Source: Sporolactobacillus terrae DSM 11697 (GTDB lineage: Bacteria; Bacillota; Bacilli; Bacillales; Sporolactobacillaceae). Taken from it: 64,000 bases of DNA. The stretch lies in contig NZ_JFZC01000009.1 in assembly GCF_000648615.1 (NCBI RefSeq), positions 1 through 64,000 of the forward strand, read 5' to 3'. Position 1 is the stretch's first letter; every line of letters begins with the position of its first letter. The position numbers were made by a program, and so were the translations under genes. Positions 53,501 through 60,327 of this stretch are shown here, in pieces. Below the pieces are notes generated by a model, which did not search any database, was not told the origin of the DNA, and saw only the letters and a program-made list of their open reading frames with translations.

Positions 53501-56039
53501 TTTCATTATATTGGTTATCGGAAAGTAGGAATTGTTTTATTTTATCAGGAAATAAAGCACCATCAAAAAAATGAACAATCGTTTCAAAACGATCTATTGA
53601 CTGATCGAGTTTCTCCCAATTTGTATAATCATCACAATAGTCTTTACCTATTGTCTGAGACCATTTTTTTTGATTTTCATTAATCATTGCTTTTTTATCT
53701 ACTATATTTTTCACTTCAGAAAGCACGGAAATAATCGAGGCATCATTCAATTGCCCTGATACGTTTTTCGCATAAGATTGCACTATTTTTTTGTCTTGAC
53801 GATATTGTTTCTTAAAGATTTTAAAAGTTGATGTATAGTCAGTTTTAAACCTTTTTAGCATTGAGGCAGCATCGATTTTTAAAATGTCTGGTTCATAATC
53901 TTTTTCAATCTTTTCTGTAGATCGATTCAAGTCAATAAAGACATCTCTAGCTTCTGCCAATATCTTTTTCACAACTGCCCGCTTATTCGTATCAAACCAA
54001 TCTTCTGTCGGGTGAATTTGGGATAACAACGTATTGATGAGCGGACATAATGGAACAAAAGAGTTTAAGTTATCCTCAATTTGGATAGAAAAATCCTCAG
54101 CAAAAGTATTCTTTATCCGTTCAAGAACGCTTATTTCTTCTGAAATTTCATCTAATTCTTTACGATACTGTTTGGCTAAAATAATTGTCGCATCTTGGTC
54201 AAATATATTATCTCTCAGAACTGCTCGTACATTATTTATGTTTTCTTCAAATGTTTTCTTAATTTGCCTGCCGTCAACCTTTAAATATTCATTACTGTAA
54301 TCCTCCATTAGTCCCTTTATTAGCGATTGATGTTCTTCCTTCATGACTTGGAACTGATCGGCCTGCTGACTTAGCAATTCGATATTTTCTTTATCAATCC
54401 ATGAGACAGGAACCGTAGGAGATTGGGAAGAAATATCCATAATCGCCGTTAAACGAGTAACATCACTTATAGAAGAAGGCAAATTAATATTATAGGTATT
54501 TGTAATTTGTTCAAATGTACCCAATAACTGATGAATTTTAGAAGTCAAACGCGGTAAATACATTTCCAAGTCATGCCTCAACTCGTGAGTAACGCAATCG
54601 ACCTGACAATCCTTCCATGGATTAGTGATATAATCATTGCTTTTTTCTGATAGTAAGTTTAAAAAGTTGTGCAAAAGAATTTTATACTGATTCAGTTTAT
54701 CCTGAGTTGTATTCTCCACGTCCGCCATGGAAAAGAATACCTCTGGTGCATCTAATAGCTTGGCAATTTCTCCATTTACTTTATAAATCGTTTTATTTAA
54801 AGGTGGAACCAGTGTATGCAGCTCTTCATCATAATCATTCAATGCATCTCTTTTTTGTTTTAATGCCTCATACTGATACATCGCTTCATCAGTTACTTTG
54901 AACTTATTAATCTTTAAGGTTTTTCCTAGTTGTTGCATGACTTCTTTTTTATTCGCCTTATAACTATGTAATTTCAAACAAAAATCAGCGACTTCGGCTT
55001 TTGCAAGACGCTTGTAGACGACTTCAAGTGCTGCACTTTTTTCAGATACAAAAAGCACCTTTTTCCCTGCAGCAAGACTCTCAGAAATGATATTTGTTAT
55101 AGTCTGGCTTTTTCCAGTCCCCGGAGGACCTTGCAGCACAAAACTAATCCCTTTTTTTGCAAATAAAATTGCATCTTGTTGGCTTGAGTCTGCATCGACA
55201 ACTTGGAAAGAATCTGCAGGTTGTGTATGAAGATCATGGTCATAGTCGTTATACTCTTCCGGCAAAGATTGCACATCTTCTGGGTTATCCGCTAATGCTT
55301 TTATTACTGGATGAGTTTCAATTTGTTCACGATTAACTTTCAAATCCTTGTACATATTTATTTTTAAAAAAGACAGTAAGCTTAATGTAGTTTCTTCAAC
55401 GACTTCCCAATTATTTGTTTTGATCGTTTCTCGAACATCATCTAGGTATTCTATTATTTTGCTGGAATGTTCATCAAAATTTGGAAGTTCAATACCATAG
55501 TCATTCTCCAGTTTATAAGCCAATGTAGGGTTAACAACTATATCATCCTCATGAAGACCCAATTCAAAAGGTGAAGTGATCGAATCCAATTTAAGGCTGA
55601 CTGGCACTAATACAATAGGAGAAAGAAGTTCCTGATTTGAGTCCATACTTTCTGTCCACTTTAAAAACCCAAAGGCAAGATAAAGTATGTTGACACCTTG
55701 CTCCTCAATTGCAGACTTCGCTTTTCTTCTTAGACTTGCCAAAGTTTTCTGTTGATCTTTTACAGAACGATTGGTCTTTATATCGCCATTATCTGGTATT
55801 TCTTCAGGTTGATCCTCCTCACTATCATCCGCCTTATCTTGAGTCGAGATTGAAATTGGGTAAGGGAACTTCAGCAATTTTTCCTCATTCACAATATCAG
55901 TGAATAGTCCAGCCAACTCCGGAAATACAATTTTTATGTTTGATCGCTTTGTTTCCTTATAGTTAATGAGTCTGTTTCTTTTCCCTAAATCAAGCAGCTG
56001 ATTCTCCCATTTATCTATATATGAACTAATATCAGCCAT
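50511..56039 (-). CDS. DUF4011-helicase-Vsr-like nuclease-DUF3320 defence protein (Hhe-type)
   Basis: A 1842-residue protein. The N-terminus is DUF4011 (LLDLGKRNRLINYKETKRS). It is followed by a superfamily 1 Upf1-like helicase split by a long insertion: Walker A QGPPGTGKSQTITNI at about 308, Walker B VVFDEASQ at about 1217, GDSKQLPPT, ENVQGDERDTIIFS and NVAITRAK. Next comes a Vsr/DUF559-type nuclease (PFEDSVYDYL, FRIDLAIES, GIECDGATYHS at about 1567), and DUF3320 closes the C-terminus. This order matches the single-gene Hhe defence system as I recall it. The start is ATG at 56039 after GGGGGGGA; a longer frame to 56078 covers that site. It is the first of four same-strand defence genes. Confidence 0.88.
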   Translation of the reverse strand: MADISSYIDKWENQLLDLGKRNRLINYKETKRSNIKIVFPELAGLFTDIVNEEKLLKFPYPISISTQDKADDSEEDQPEEIPDNGDIKTNRSVKDQQKTLASLRRKAKSAIEEQGVNILYLAFGFLKWTESMDSNQELLSPIVLVPVSLKLDSITSPFELGLHEDDIVVNPTLAYKLENDYGIELPNFDEHSSKIIEYLDDVRETIKTNNWEVVEETTLSLLSFLKINMYKDLKVNREQIETHPVIKALADNPEDVQSLPEEYNDYDHDLHTQPADSFQVVDADSSQQDAILFAKKGISFVLQGPPGTGKSQTITNIISESLAAGKKVLFVSEKSAALEVVYKRLAKAEVADFCLKLHSYKANKKEVMQQLGKTLKINKFKVTDEAMYQYEALKQKRDALNDYDEELHTLVPPLNKTIYKVNGEIAKLLDAPEVFFSMADVENTTQDKLNQYKILLHNFLNLLSEKSNDYITNPWKDCQVDCVTHELRHDLEMYLPRLTSKIHQLLGTFEQITNTYNINLPSSISDVTRLTAIMDISSQSPTVPVSWIDKENIELLSQQADQFQVMKEEHQSLIKGLMEDYSNEYLKVDGRQIKKTFEENINNVRAVLRDNIFDQDATIILAKQYRKELDEISEEISVLERIKNTFAEDFSIQIEDNLNSFVPLCPLINTLLSQIHPTEDWFDTNKRAVVKKILAEARDVFIDLNRSTEKIEKDYEPDILKIDAASMLKRFKTDYTSTFKIFKKQYRQDKKIVQSYAKNVSGQLNDASIISVLSEVKNIVDKKAMINENQKKWSQTIGKDYCDDYTNWEKLDQSIDRFETIVHFFDGALFPDKIKQFLLSDNQYNESLLSCKKLFDVLENEEKLPEKISSRLIVSLDPGKQEVEHLKKNILEVSQSLAKVIEIESQLSNLARKPLTIPQLITDIGKLERLQQIESTIEVKRSDLENKYHYLFRGLETDWEHIHQSLSWTHRFKEMLQKNTLPSEFIEKICTDHDTIKKTDKYSHRLKGQFDDLHQEWEWFLGLFKEEVDFNSLDLLSLLERIESCHSGINLLEVWIDYRKSKEACAQAGLSDFIDQIESHPIHKNEIIGAFLKRFYRLWLDSALPKYPAVNAFRERTQEERINEFQKLDELQFKITQKRIRALLADKLPDLNSLTTGFDEVGILKRELNKQRRIMPLRKLFKRIPNLLLTLKPCLMMSPLSVSLFLDAEDYKFDLVVFDEASQVCTENAIGAILRGAQVVIAGDSKQLPPTNFFGSKTEEDFDMDEADDTETDNEAFESVLDQAVSVLPERTLKWHYRSRSEQLIAFSNRNIYNSNLITFPSSSETDIDFGVEYVYVPNGIYDRGGKKNNITEAQKVAELVFDHFTKYPSRTLGVVSFSEAQQQAIEGAINKLRKQKQRFETFFNEDREDAFFIKNLENVQGDERDTIIFSIGYAKDPNGIMYMNFGPLSRDGGYRRLNVAITRAKYNVKLVGSIQPEDISLEKTNSEGVKMLRSYIDYAKNGVDVLQKELHYSNEMNTKSPFEDSVYDYLTKSGYKVQTQVGCSGFRIDLAIESPTKEGHFVLGIECDGATYHSARTARERDRLRQTILEDMGWTIYRIWSTDWIKDEKNEGKILLDAVQAAIVLDESEEDNKLGISSEVKSTDSFDIAPDYVKAIDESVLGDLENPYGFAYYEETALDDLIKFNYLTEMILHVVSIECPVHLELLSKRLLPFFKQQRVTKRVREIVQQSTVQYLSDKIDIRNDFFWIKNETEATARKPASDQEIRSIQYISPEEIANAMLTIIKNSFGIDESNLISITSREFGFNRTGNKIMQIMQEIYNDLLSADKIKSNNYKISLNKT

Positions 56040-56387
56040 AAAAAATCCCCCCCACAGATCAACCTTATGTATTCCCATTCACAACCTTTAGTATTCTTTC
56101 TTCACTCAGCAGGGCACCGTACCCACAGAGGATCCTTGTTAAGTAAATTTACACTTGGATCAATTGATGCAGCGTTCTCCTAGTCTATAATATATTTGAG
56201 CCCAATAAAATAACCAGTTCTCGTTATGTTCTTACAAACAGTATAAATGCCAATAAGATTCATTCATACCTTATTATTATTTTACTATTACTTTAGATTC
56301 AAATATATCAGTTCTCTAGATTACCAAATAATGTATCCACGTAAATGGATGTTTTACCCATTTCAAGCATACCCAACTATTAAAAAT
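56040..56387. other. AT-rich intergenic region upstream of the Hhe-type gene
   Basis: No gene is seen over about 350 bases. It should contain the promoter of the defence run. A TATATTATAG segment on the minus strand (plus about 56183-56195) is a possible -10. There is no clear hairpin. Confidence 0.35.
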
Positions 56388-56868
56388 TCAATGGAATAAT
56401 TCTTCAAAACTATTATATTTCACTTTTAAAGCCGATTCTCGTGAACCTTCTATTCGAATTCGATAGCATTTTTCTTTCTTCTTCCGGCTCACTGTGAATG
56501 ACATCTTACCAGCATTAATAATTTGAAGAATTTGCTCTTTATTCAATAATGCGAGTTCACTATTTACCAAATCTTTAGATCCACATACTAGAGCAAGAAC
56601 CACATTCTTACCTTTCTCAATAAAATTCCTAAGTTCTTGGAAGTCTCCCGTAATATTAAAAACTCAACTATTGTAATCTAGCGTTTTTGTATTCTGTTGC
56701 TCTGCACGATACTTCATGAACAATCTGTACTCGTTTCCATAATTAGTCGTAAAGTCATAAACCTGACGATCATGTTCATCATTACCTTCAATTAATGCCG
56801 AGTCCATTATACCCTGAATAAATAGCATGGATAGAACAGCACCATAGTAGAAATCTGCAACTTTTAAT
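56388..56868 (-). pseudogene. Unrecognised gene interrupted by one in-frame TGA
   Basis: On the minus strand one frame runs from 56868 to the stop at 56388 with a single interruption, TGA at 56664-56666. Before it the frame encodes KVADFYYGAVLSMLF and DRQVYDFTTNYGNEYRLFMK; after it come FQELRNFIEKGKNVVLALVCG and ISRKKKEK-like basic sequence ending NSFEELFH. The two parts read as one compact alpha/beta protein of about 155 residues, probably TGG (Trp) changed to TGA. The expected ATG also appears to be lost (TTA AAA GTT). Function unknown; it lies between the HNH gene and the Hhe-type gene, on the same strand. Confidence 0.65.
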
Positions 56869-56913
56869 TATGACCTGTTGTTCTTTCCCTCTAATTTATC
56901 TAAATATTACTCA

Positions 56914-57855
56914 CTACCCCAAATACACATTCTCATTATGCCATTCTAAATAATGCCGATCTGGAAGTTGATCGCCACGTTCGGGTAATACTGTCAATTT
57001 ACTGCCGTGAAAAGCATAATACTCTTTGCCATTGCCAAAGTCTTCTTTAATATGATGACTGACTTCTACGTTCAGTGTGTTATCAATGGTGATATAGCCT
57101 CGATCAAATAAGGTATGGAAATCACTTCTAAGGAGCAAACCATTCTTGATCTCATGAGGCCCGTTCATGCTGTAGGGTTTGATATGAGCAGCCTCGAGAA
57201 CCGGCAGCGTTTTTTCACCGGTTATGGCACACCTTCTATGATAGGCATCAGCAATCAAGACTTTAAATGCTCCTTGACCCATTCGTGGTTTCATTAATCG
57301 CTCCTTGCCATAACGGTTAGCCAATGGATCTTCGTTAACTTGACCGGACCGCATGGCTTCGCTGTTTCTCAATCGATCCTGAACGTGCTCGTATAAGGAT
57401 AAACCAACCGGTTCAGAAGTTTTATAGGTTTTACCTTGTACAATATTACTGTTCCAATCGTTTGGTTGAGGAATCCAATCCTTTTCATCAAAATAAAAAG
57501 GCATGGACAAAATGATGCAGCCAATCTGAGGATCGGGATCAGAAAAGCGATCTGTCTTTTTGTATTTATAAACGCGATCATTAAGCTCCATCAAACTGCT
57601 TGCACCATTTGCGATGCCAAACGCATCCCACGCGAGTGACGATGGGAGGATCGAAAATTTCAAAAAAAAGCCGCCGCCAACGATATAATTTCTCGGGCTG
57701 TGCGTCTTGAATAAAAACAAATCGCCTTCATTTAAAGCTTTAAAATTTGTACGGCCGCCAGGTTTCCAAAAGTTTACCTCATCACAGTTTGCCTGTTTCA
57801 ATGTCTTATACCAGTCATAGTCCGTAATCCCAACGTACATTTTCATTGGAAACAT
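56914..57855 (-). CDS. HNH endonuclease with N-terminal EVE/PUA-like domain
   Basis: A 313-residue protein. The C-terminal HNH motif is clear: RRCAITGEKTLPVLEAAHIK (about residues 207-226), NGLLLRSDFHTLFDRGYITI with the second His and Asn. The N-terminal 150 residues (VGITDYDWYKTLKQ, VNFWKPGG, GDLFLFKT, IVGGGFF) look like an EVE/PUA-type fold, which reads modified bases in some restriction enzymes such as EVE-HNH Type IV nucleases. A modified-DNA restriction role is therefore plausible but inferred. The start is ATG at 57855 after TGAGGCG; ATG at 57858 is also possible. It is on the same strand as the defence genes, at the upstream edge of the island. Confidence 0.82.
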   Translation of the reverse strand: MFPMKMYVGITDYDWYKTLKQANCDEVNFWKPGGRTNFKALNEGDLFLFKTHSPRNYIVGGGFFLKFSILPSSLAWDAFGIANGASSLMELNDRVYKYKKTDRFSDPDPQIGCIILSMPFYFDEKDWIPQPNDWNSNIVQGKTYKTSEPVGLSLYEHVQDRLRNSEAMRSGQVNEDPLANRYGKERLMKPRMGQGAFKVLIADAYHRRCAITGEKTLPVLEAAHIKPYSMNGPHEIKNGLLLRSDFHTLFDRGYITIDNTLNVEVSHHIKEDFGNGKEYYAFHGSKLTVLPERGDQLPDRHYLEWHNENVYLG

Positions 57856-57858
57856 CAT

Positions 57859-58025
57859 CGCCTCAATAAATGATCTGAAATAAACTGCATTGATATGTAT
57901 CTTAAGAACTATATTTCGACAATAAATGGTAAAATCCCTTCAATAAATTGAATGATTTGCAAAAAATGCCGATAGAATAAGGAAAAACTGTTGATCAAAT
58001 GCCAATCACATGGGAATTCTAAAAA
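57859..58025. other. Short AT-rich gap
   Basis: No feature is recognised between the HNH gene and the small hypothetical gene. Confidence 0.3.
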
Positions 58026-58292
58026 TTAAGGTAAAACTGAATGGTTTTTAAGATTTCTGTTACTTTCTGCAGCCTTGTGATGAATTTCTGCAAGCATAGC
58101 CATATCCCCTTCCATGGCGCGCGGTTTGATTTTTGCATAGCCAATTAGCTTTCCTTCAAGTGATTTTATAACACTATTCAGAACAACTAGGTATGCATTC
58201 TCTAATTCGTCTAGAGCCGACAGCAAGAAAACTGTTCCGTTCCTTTTATTGATTGTTTTTAGATCAGCAACAACTTTCTCATGAAGGATCAT
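58026..58292 (-). CDS. Small hypothetical protein, 88 residues
   Basis: I do not recognise this gene. It is predicted soluble and helical (EKVVADLKTINKRNGTVFLL, ALDELENAYLVVLNSVIKSL, AMLAEIHHKAAESNR). An AAAGGTG lies about 14 bases before the ATG, longer than ideal, so the start is uncertain. It sits between the HNH gene and the toxin-antitoxin array. Confidence 0.45.
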   Translation of the reverse strand: MILHEKVVADLKTINKRNGTVFLLSALDELENAYLVVLNSVIKSLEGKLIGYAKIKPRAMEGDMAMLAEIHHKAAESNRNLKNHSVLP

Positions 58293-58356
58293 CTCAAAAT
58301 TAAATTCACCTTTCGAATGATTGCATTAAATCGCTCGAACTGTGTATAATAATATT

Positions 58357-58511
58357 AGATCAAGACAAAATAAATCCGCCAGTGCTGTGAACACTGACGG
58401 GATGACAATATCCGCGTAGAGCGGAGCGATGCAATTAATTAACTTCACATTTTAACAAATGATCCGTCTATCAAGCTATCGTGAGTAGCATATGAGGCGG
58501 ATTATTTTTTT
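58357..58511 (+). ncRNA. Candidate antitoxin RNA, unit 1
   Basis: The promoter TTGCAT (58321-58326), 18 bases, TATAAT (58345-58350) gives a start near 58357. The RNA contains hairpins CCGCCAGTG/CACTGACGG and TCCGCGTAGAGCGGA, and ends at a stem (GATCCGTCT with AGGCGGATT) followed by seven T. Its 3' end overlaps the 3' end of the toxin message, the usual arrangement for txpA/ratA- and bsrE-like systems. Confidence 0.7.
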
Positions 58512-58579
58512 CTGTCTGACAGCATCAAGATAAGCACGCCAAAGCTAATCATAAGTGTCATCGCTTGAAATACTGTCAT
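58502..58579 (-). CDS. Holin-like type I toxin, unit 1 (25 residues, intact)
   Basis: A 25-residue peptide beginning MTVFQAMTLMISF and ending LMLSDRKK. It is one membrane helix with a short basic tail, matching the 'putative holin-like toxin' family related to B. subtilis TxpA/BsrE/BsrG. A GGGGGTG ribosome binding site lies at good spacing. It is part of a hairpin (plus 58586-58605) whose opposite arm is CACCC, so the site is probably masked in the full-length mRNA. A TATACT -10 for the toxin message is visible further upstream. A convergent antisense RNA covers its 3' end. Expected action is membrane damage when the RNA antitoxin is lost. Confidence 0.82.
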   Translation of the reverse strand: MTVFQAMTLMISFGVLILMLSDRKK

Positions 58580-58830
58580 TGGCCGCACCCCCTTTCACAA
58601 GGGTGTCACCTCATCCGCTCATATGCATCATCTATTGCCTGTCCGTAAGTATATCATGGAATGTACGTTCGATTATTCACGTGGGCAATTATTATGTCAT
58701 TCTTTTTTTAGGACGATAACCGTTTGTTCTGTTTGCTGCCGCTTCAACTGGAATTTCCGATTGAACACTGTCCTGGATTAATGGTGTTAATGCATTGCAT
58801 TAAATCGCGCGCACTGTGTATAATAATATT

Positions 58831-58980
58831 AGATCAAGGCAAAATAAATCGCCAGTGCTGTGAACACTGACAGGATGACAATATCCGCGTAGAGCGGATG
58901 CAGTGCTTCATCAACATTGCGTATTTTACTACGATCCGTCTCAGCTCCTGCAGAAGCATATGAGGTGGATCATTTCTTTC
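58831..58980 (+). ncRNA. Candidate antitoxin RNA, unit 2
   Basis: The promoter TTGCAT (58795-58800) and TATAAT (58819-58824) are intact. The terminator stem GATCCGTCTCA/TGAGGTGGATC is present but its T-run is interrupted (ATTTCTTTC), so termination may be weaker than in units 1 and 3. The RNA may now act only in trans, because the adjacent toxin frame is broken. Confidence 0.6.
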
Positions 58981-59046
58981 TGTCTGACAGCATCAAGATA
59001 AGCACTCCAAAGCTAATCATAAGTGTCATCGCTTCAATACTGTCAT
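58970..59046 (-). pseudogene. Holin-like type I toxin, unit 2 (frameshifted)
   Basis: The toxin frame is one base shorter than in units 1 and 3 near its start (plus CTTCAATACTGTCAT against CTTCAAATACTGTCAT in unit 3). From the same ATG it reads only MTVLKR before a stop. The remainder of the family sequence, including the stop (here TGA), is otherwise preserved, so the loss is recent. The ribosome binding site hairpin also carries changes. Confidence 0.8.
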
Positions 59047-59297
59047 TGGCCACGCCCCCTTTCACAAGGGTGTCACCACATCCGCTCATATGCATCATCT
59101 ATTGCCTGTCTGTAATTATAGCGTAGGATCTATGCTCGGTTCTTCAAGTGGTCAGTTATTTTGTCAATCTTTTTTTAGGACTATAACCGTTTGTTTCTGT
59201 TCGCTGCCGCTTCAACCGGAATTTCTGATTGAATCTGTCCTGGATTAATGGTGTTAATGCATTGCATTAAATCGCGCGAACTGTGTATAATAATATT

Positions 59298-59446
59298 AGA
59301 TCAAGGCAAAATAAATCCGCCAGTGCTATGAACACTGACGGCATGGCAATATCCGCGTAGAGCGGATGCAGTGCCTATAACTGAATTACTTATTTACGGT
59401 AATCCGTCTCAGCTCCTGCAGAAGCATATGAGGCGGATTATTTTTT
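59298..59446 (+). ncRNA. Candidate antitoxin RNA, unit 3
   Basis: The promoter TTGCAT (59262-59267) and TATAAT (59286-59291) are intact. The terminator stem AATCCGTCTC/GAGGCGGATT is followed by six T. One T fewer than in unit 1 in this run is also the base that removes the toxin stop codon on the other strand. Confidence 0.7.
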
Positions 59447-59514
59447 CTGTCTGACAGCATCAAGATAAGCACTCCAAAGCTAATCATAAGTGTCATCGCT
59501 TCAAATACTGTCAT
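59386..59514 (-). CDS. Holin-like type I toxin, unit 3 (extended to 42 residues)
   Basis: It begins MTVFEAMTLMISF and runs through LMLSDRK as in unit 1, but a one-base deletion in the A/T run at the end shifts the frame past the normal stop. It adds a polar tail (NNPPHMLLQELRRITVNK) that is translated through the antitoxin terminator region. The membrane helix and ribosome binding site hairpin are intact. The peptide could still be toxic, altered, or inactive; the longer coding part overlaps more of the antisense RNA. Confidence 0.7.
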   Translation of the reverse strand: MTVFEAMTLMISFGVLILMLSDRKNNPPHMLLQELRRITVNK

Positions 59515-59620
59515 TGGCCGCACCCCCTTTCACAAGGGTGTCACCGCATCCGCTCATATGCATCATCTATTGCCTGTCCGTAATGATATCATGGAATGTA
59601 TGTTCGTTTCTTTGAAATAC

Positions 59621-60053
59621 TGCTCGATAGGATTATTTTTGCCCACTGCTGCTTCAATCGGAAAATTCTATAGAACACAGACCGGAATTAACTGACTGAC
59701 ATGCTTAAAATTGCATGACGCCAACGCTGTCAAGCTGCCATGAACAAGTCACAAGTCCATAATTGAGTCGCTAAACAGCAGCTTTTTGATCTGTAATTTT
59801 CACCCTCGCCTCACCGTTCGCACCATTAGGTATGATAACTTCAGGTTGATAACAATTTTGCATGCCGCCCAATAAAGATCTCTGCTCCCATCATTTCAAC
59901 AAAAAAAATCGTCGCTGCTGTCAAAGTGTTCCCCCCTTGCCTTAAGCCCTCCCTCCCCCATCCGAAAATATTTTCACCCTAGTCTCGCAAGGCATAAAAT
60001 AATGATAAATCAGGGTTGCGTATTAAAGAAAACGGATGTATATTGTATGGGTG
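59621..60053. other. Intergenic region between the toxin array and mntH
   Basis: No gene is seen. Positions 59625-59720 are a degenerate copy of the array spacer (compare GCTGCTTCAATCGGAA with GCCGCTTCAACCGGAA). The rest is unremarkable. A TTGCGT (60016) and TATTGT (60041) may form the mntH promoter. Confidence 0.45.
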
Positions 60054-60083
60054 AATTAAAGTTTCCCTATGTAAACTTTAATT
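60054..60083 (+). promoter_or_regulatory. Perfect palindrome, candidate MntR operator of mntH
   Basis: AATTAAAGTTT, eight bases, AAACTTTAATT: 11-base perfect arms immediately downstream of the presumed -10. The position suggests repression of the manganese transporter by MntR. The arm sequence differs from the B. subtilis MntR box, so the regulator is inferred. Confidence 0.65.
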
Positions 60084-60327
60084 CTTAACAGAAACACAGG
60101 TTCATCTACGCAAGAGAGGAGCTGATCGATTGATCACTTAAACCGTTCATGTTTTCTGGTGCGAAAGAGCTTATGTTCATGATAAGAATCACGCGCGTTG
60201 TATTGAATTTTTACCGTGACCATAATTTCTTTTGACAGAAGTTGCAGGAAAAATAATCGGGGTCTCGCCACGCGCAGCCGAATGGCTGATGGGCAGATTT
60301 CAAAAAATTTATGAGGGGTGTGAACGA
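60084..60327 (+). other. Long 5' leader of mntH
   Basis: About 245 bases lie between the operator and the chosen start. I looked for the conserved elements of the yybP-ykoY manganese riboswitch and did not find them. Some pairing is visible (GCAGCCGAATGGCTGATG). An in-frame extension of the coding frame to 60232 is open but lacks NRAMP sequence. Confidence 0.35.

Larger units (their letters stand above)
58321..59620. repeat. Three tandem units of about 470 bp (type I toxin-antitoxin array)
   Basis: The same block occurs three times: units start at about 58321, 58795 and 59262, defined by TTGCAT (-35) and TATAAT (-10) on the plus strand with an 18-base spacer in each. Each unit has a plus-strand antisense RNA with hairpins and terminator, and a convergent minus-strand short toxin frame with a sequestered ribosome binding site. 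Units differ by small indels. Sequence downstream of unit 3 (to about 59700) resembles the inter-unit spacer in degenerate form. Confidence 0.9.

Noticed and set aside
39258-57858. Prophage or integrative element
   Set aside because: No integrase, structural phage genes, tRNA or clear attachment repeats are visible in the window; a defence island with IS scars explains the content better.
58917-59126. 69-codon plus-strand frame in toxin unit 2
   Set aside because: It runs antisense to the toxin and through the antitoxin terminator, and is not preserved in units 1 and 3.
58321-59620. CRISPR array or minisatellite as explanation of the repeated blocks
   Set aside because: Units are about 470 bp with promoters, hairpins and a short coding frame; there are no short repeats separated by unique spacers.
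60084-60327. yybP-ykoY manganese riboswitch before mntH
   Set aside because: The conserved paired-loop sequences of that riboswitch could not be found by eye.
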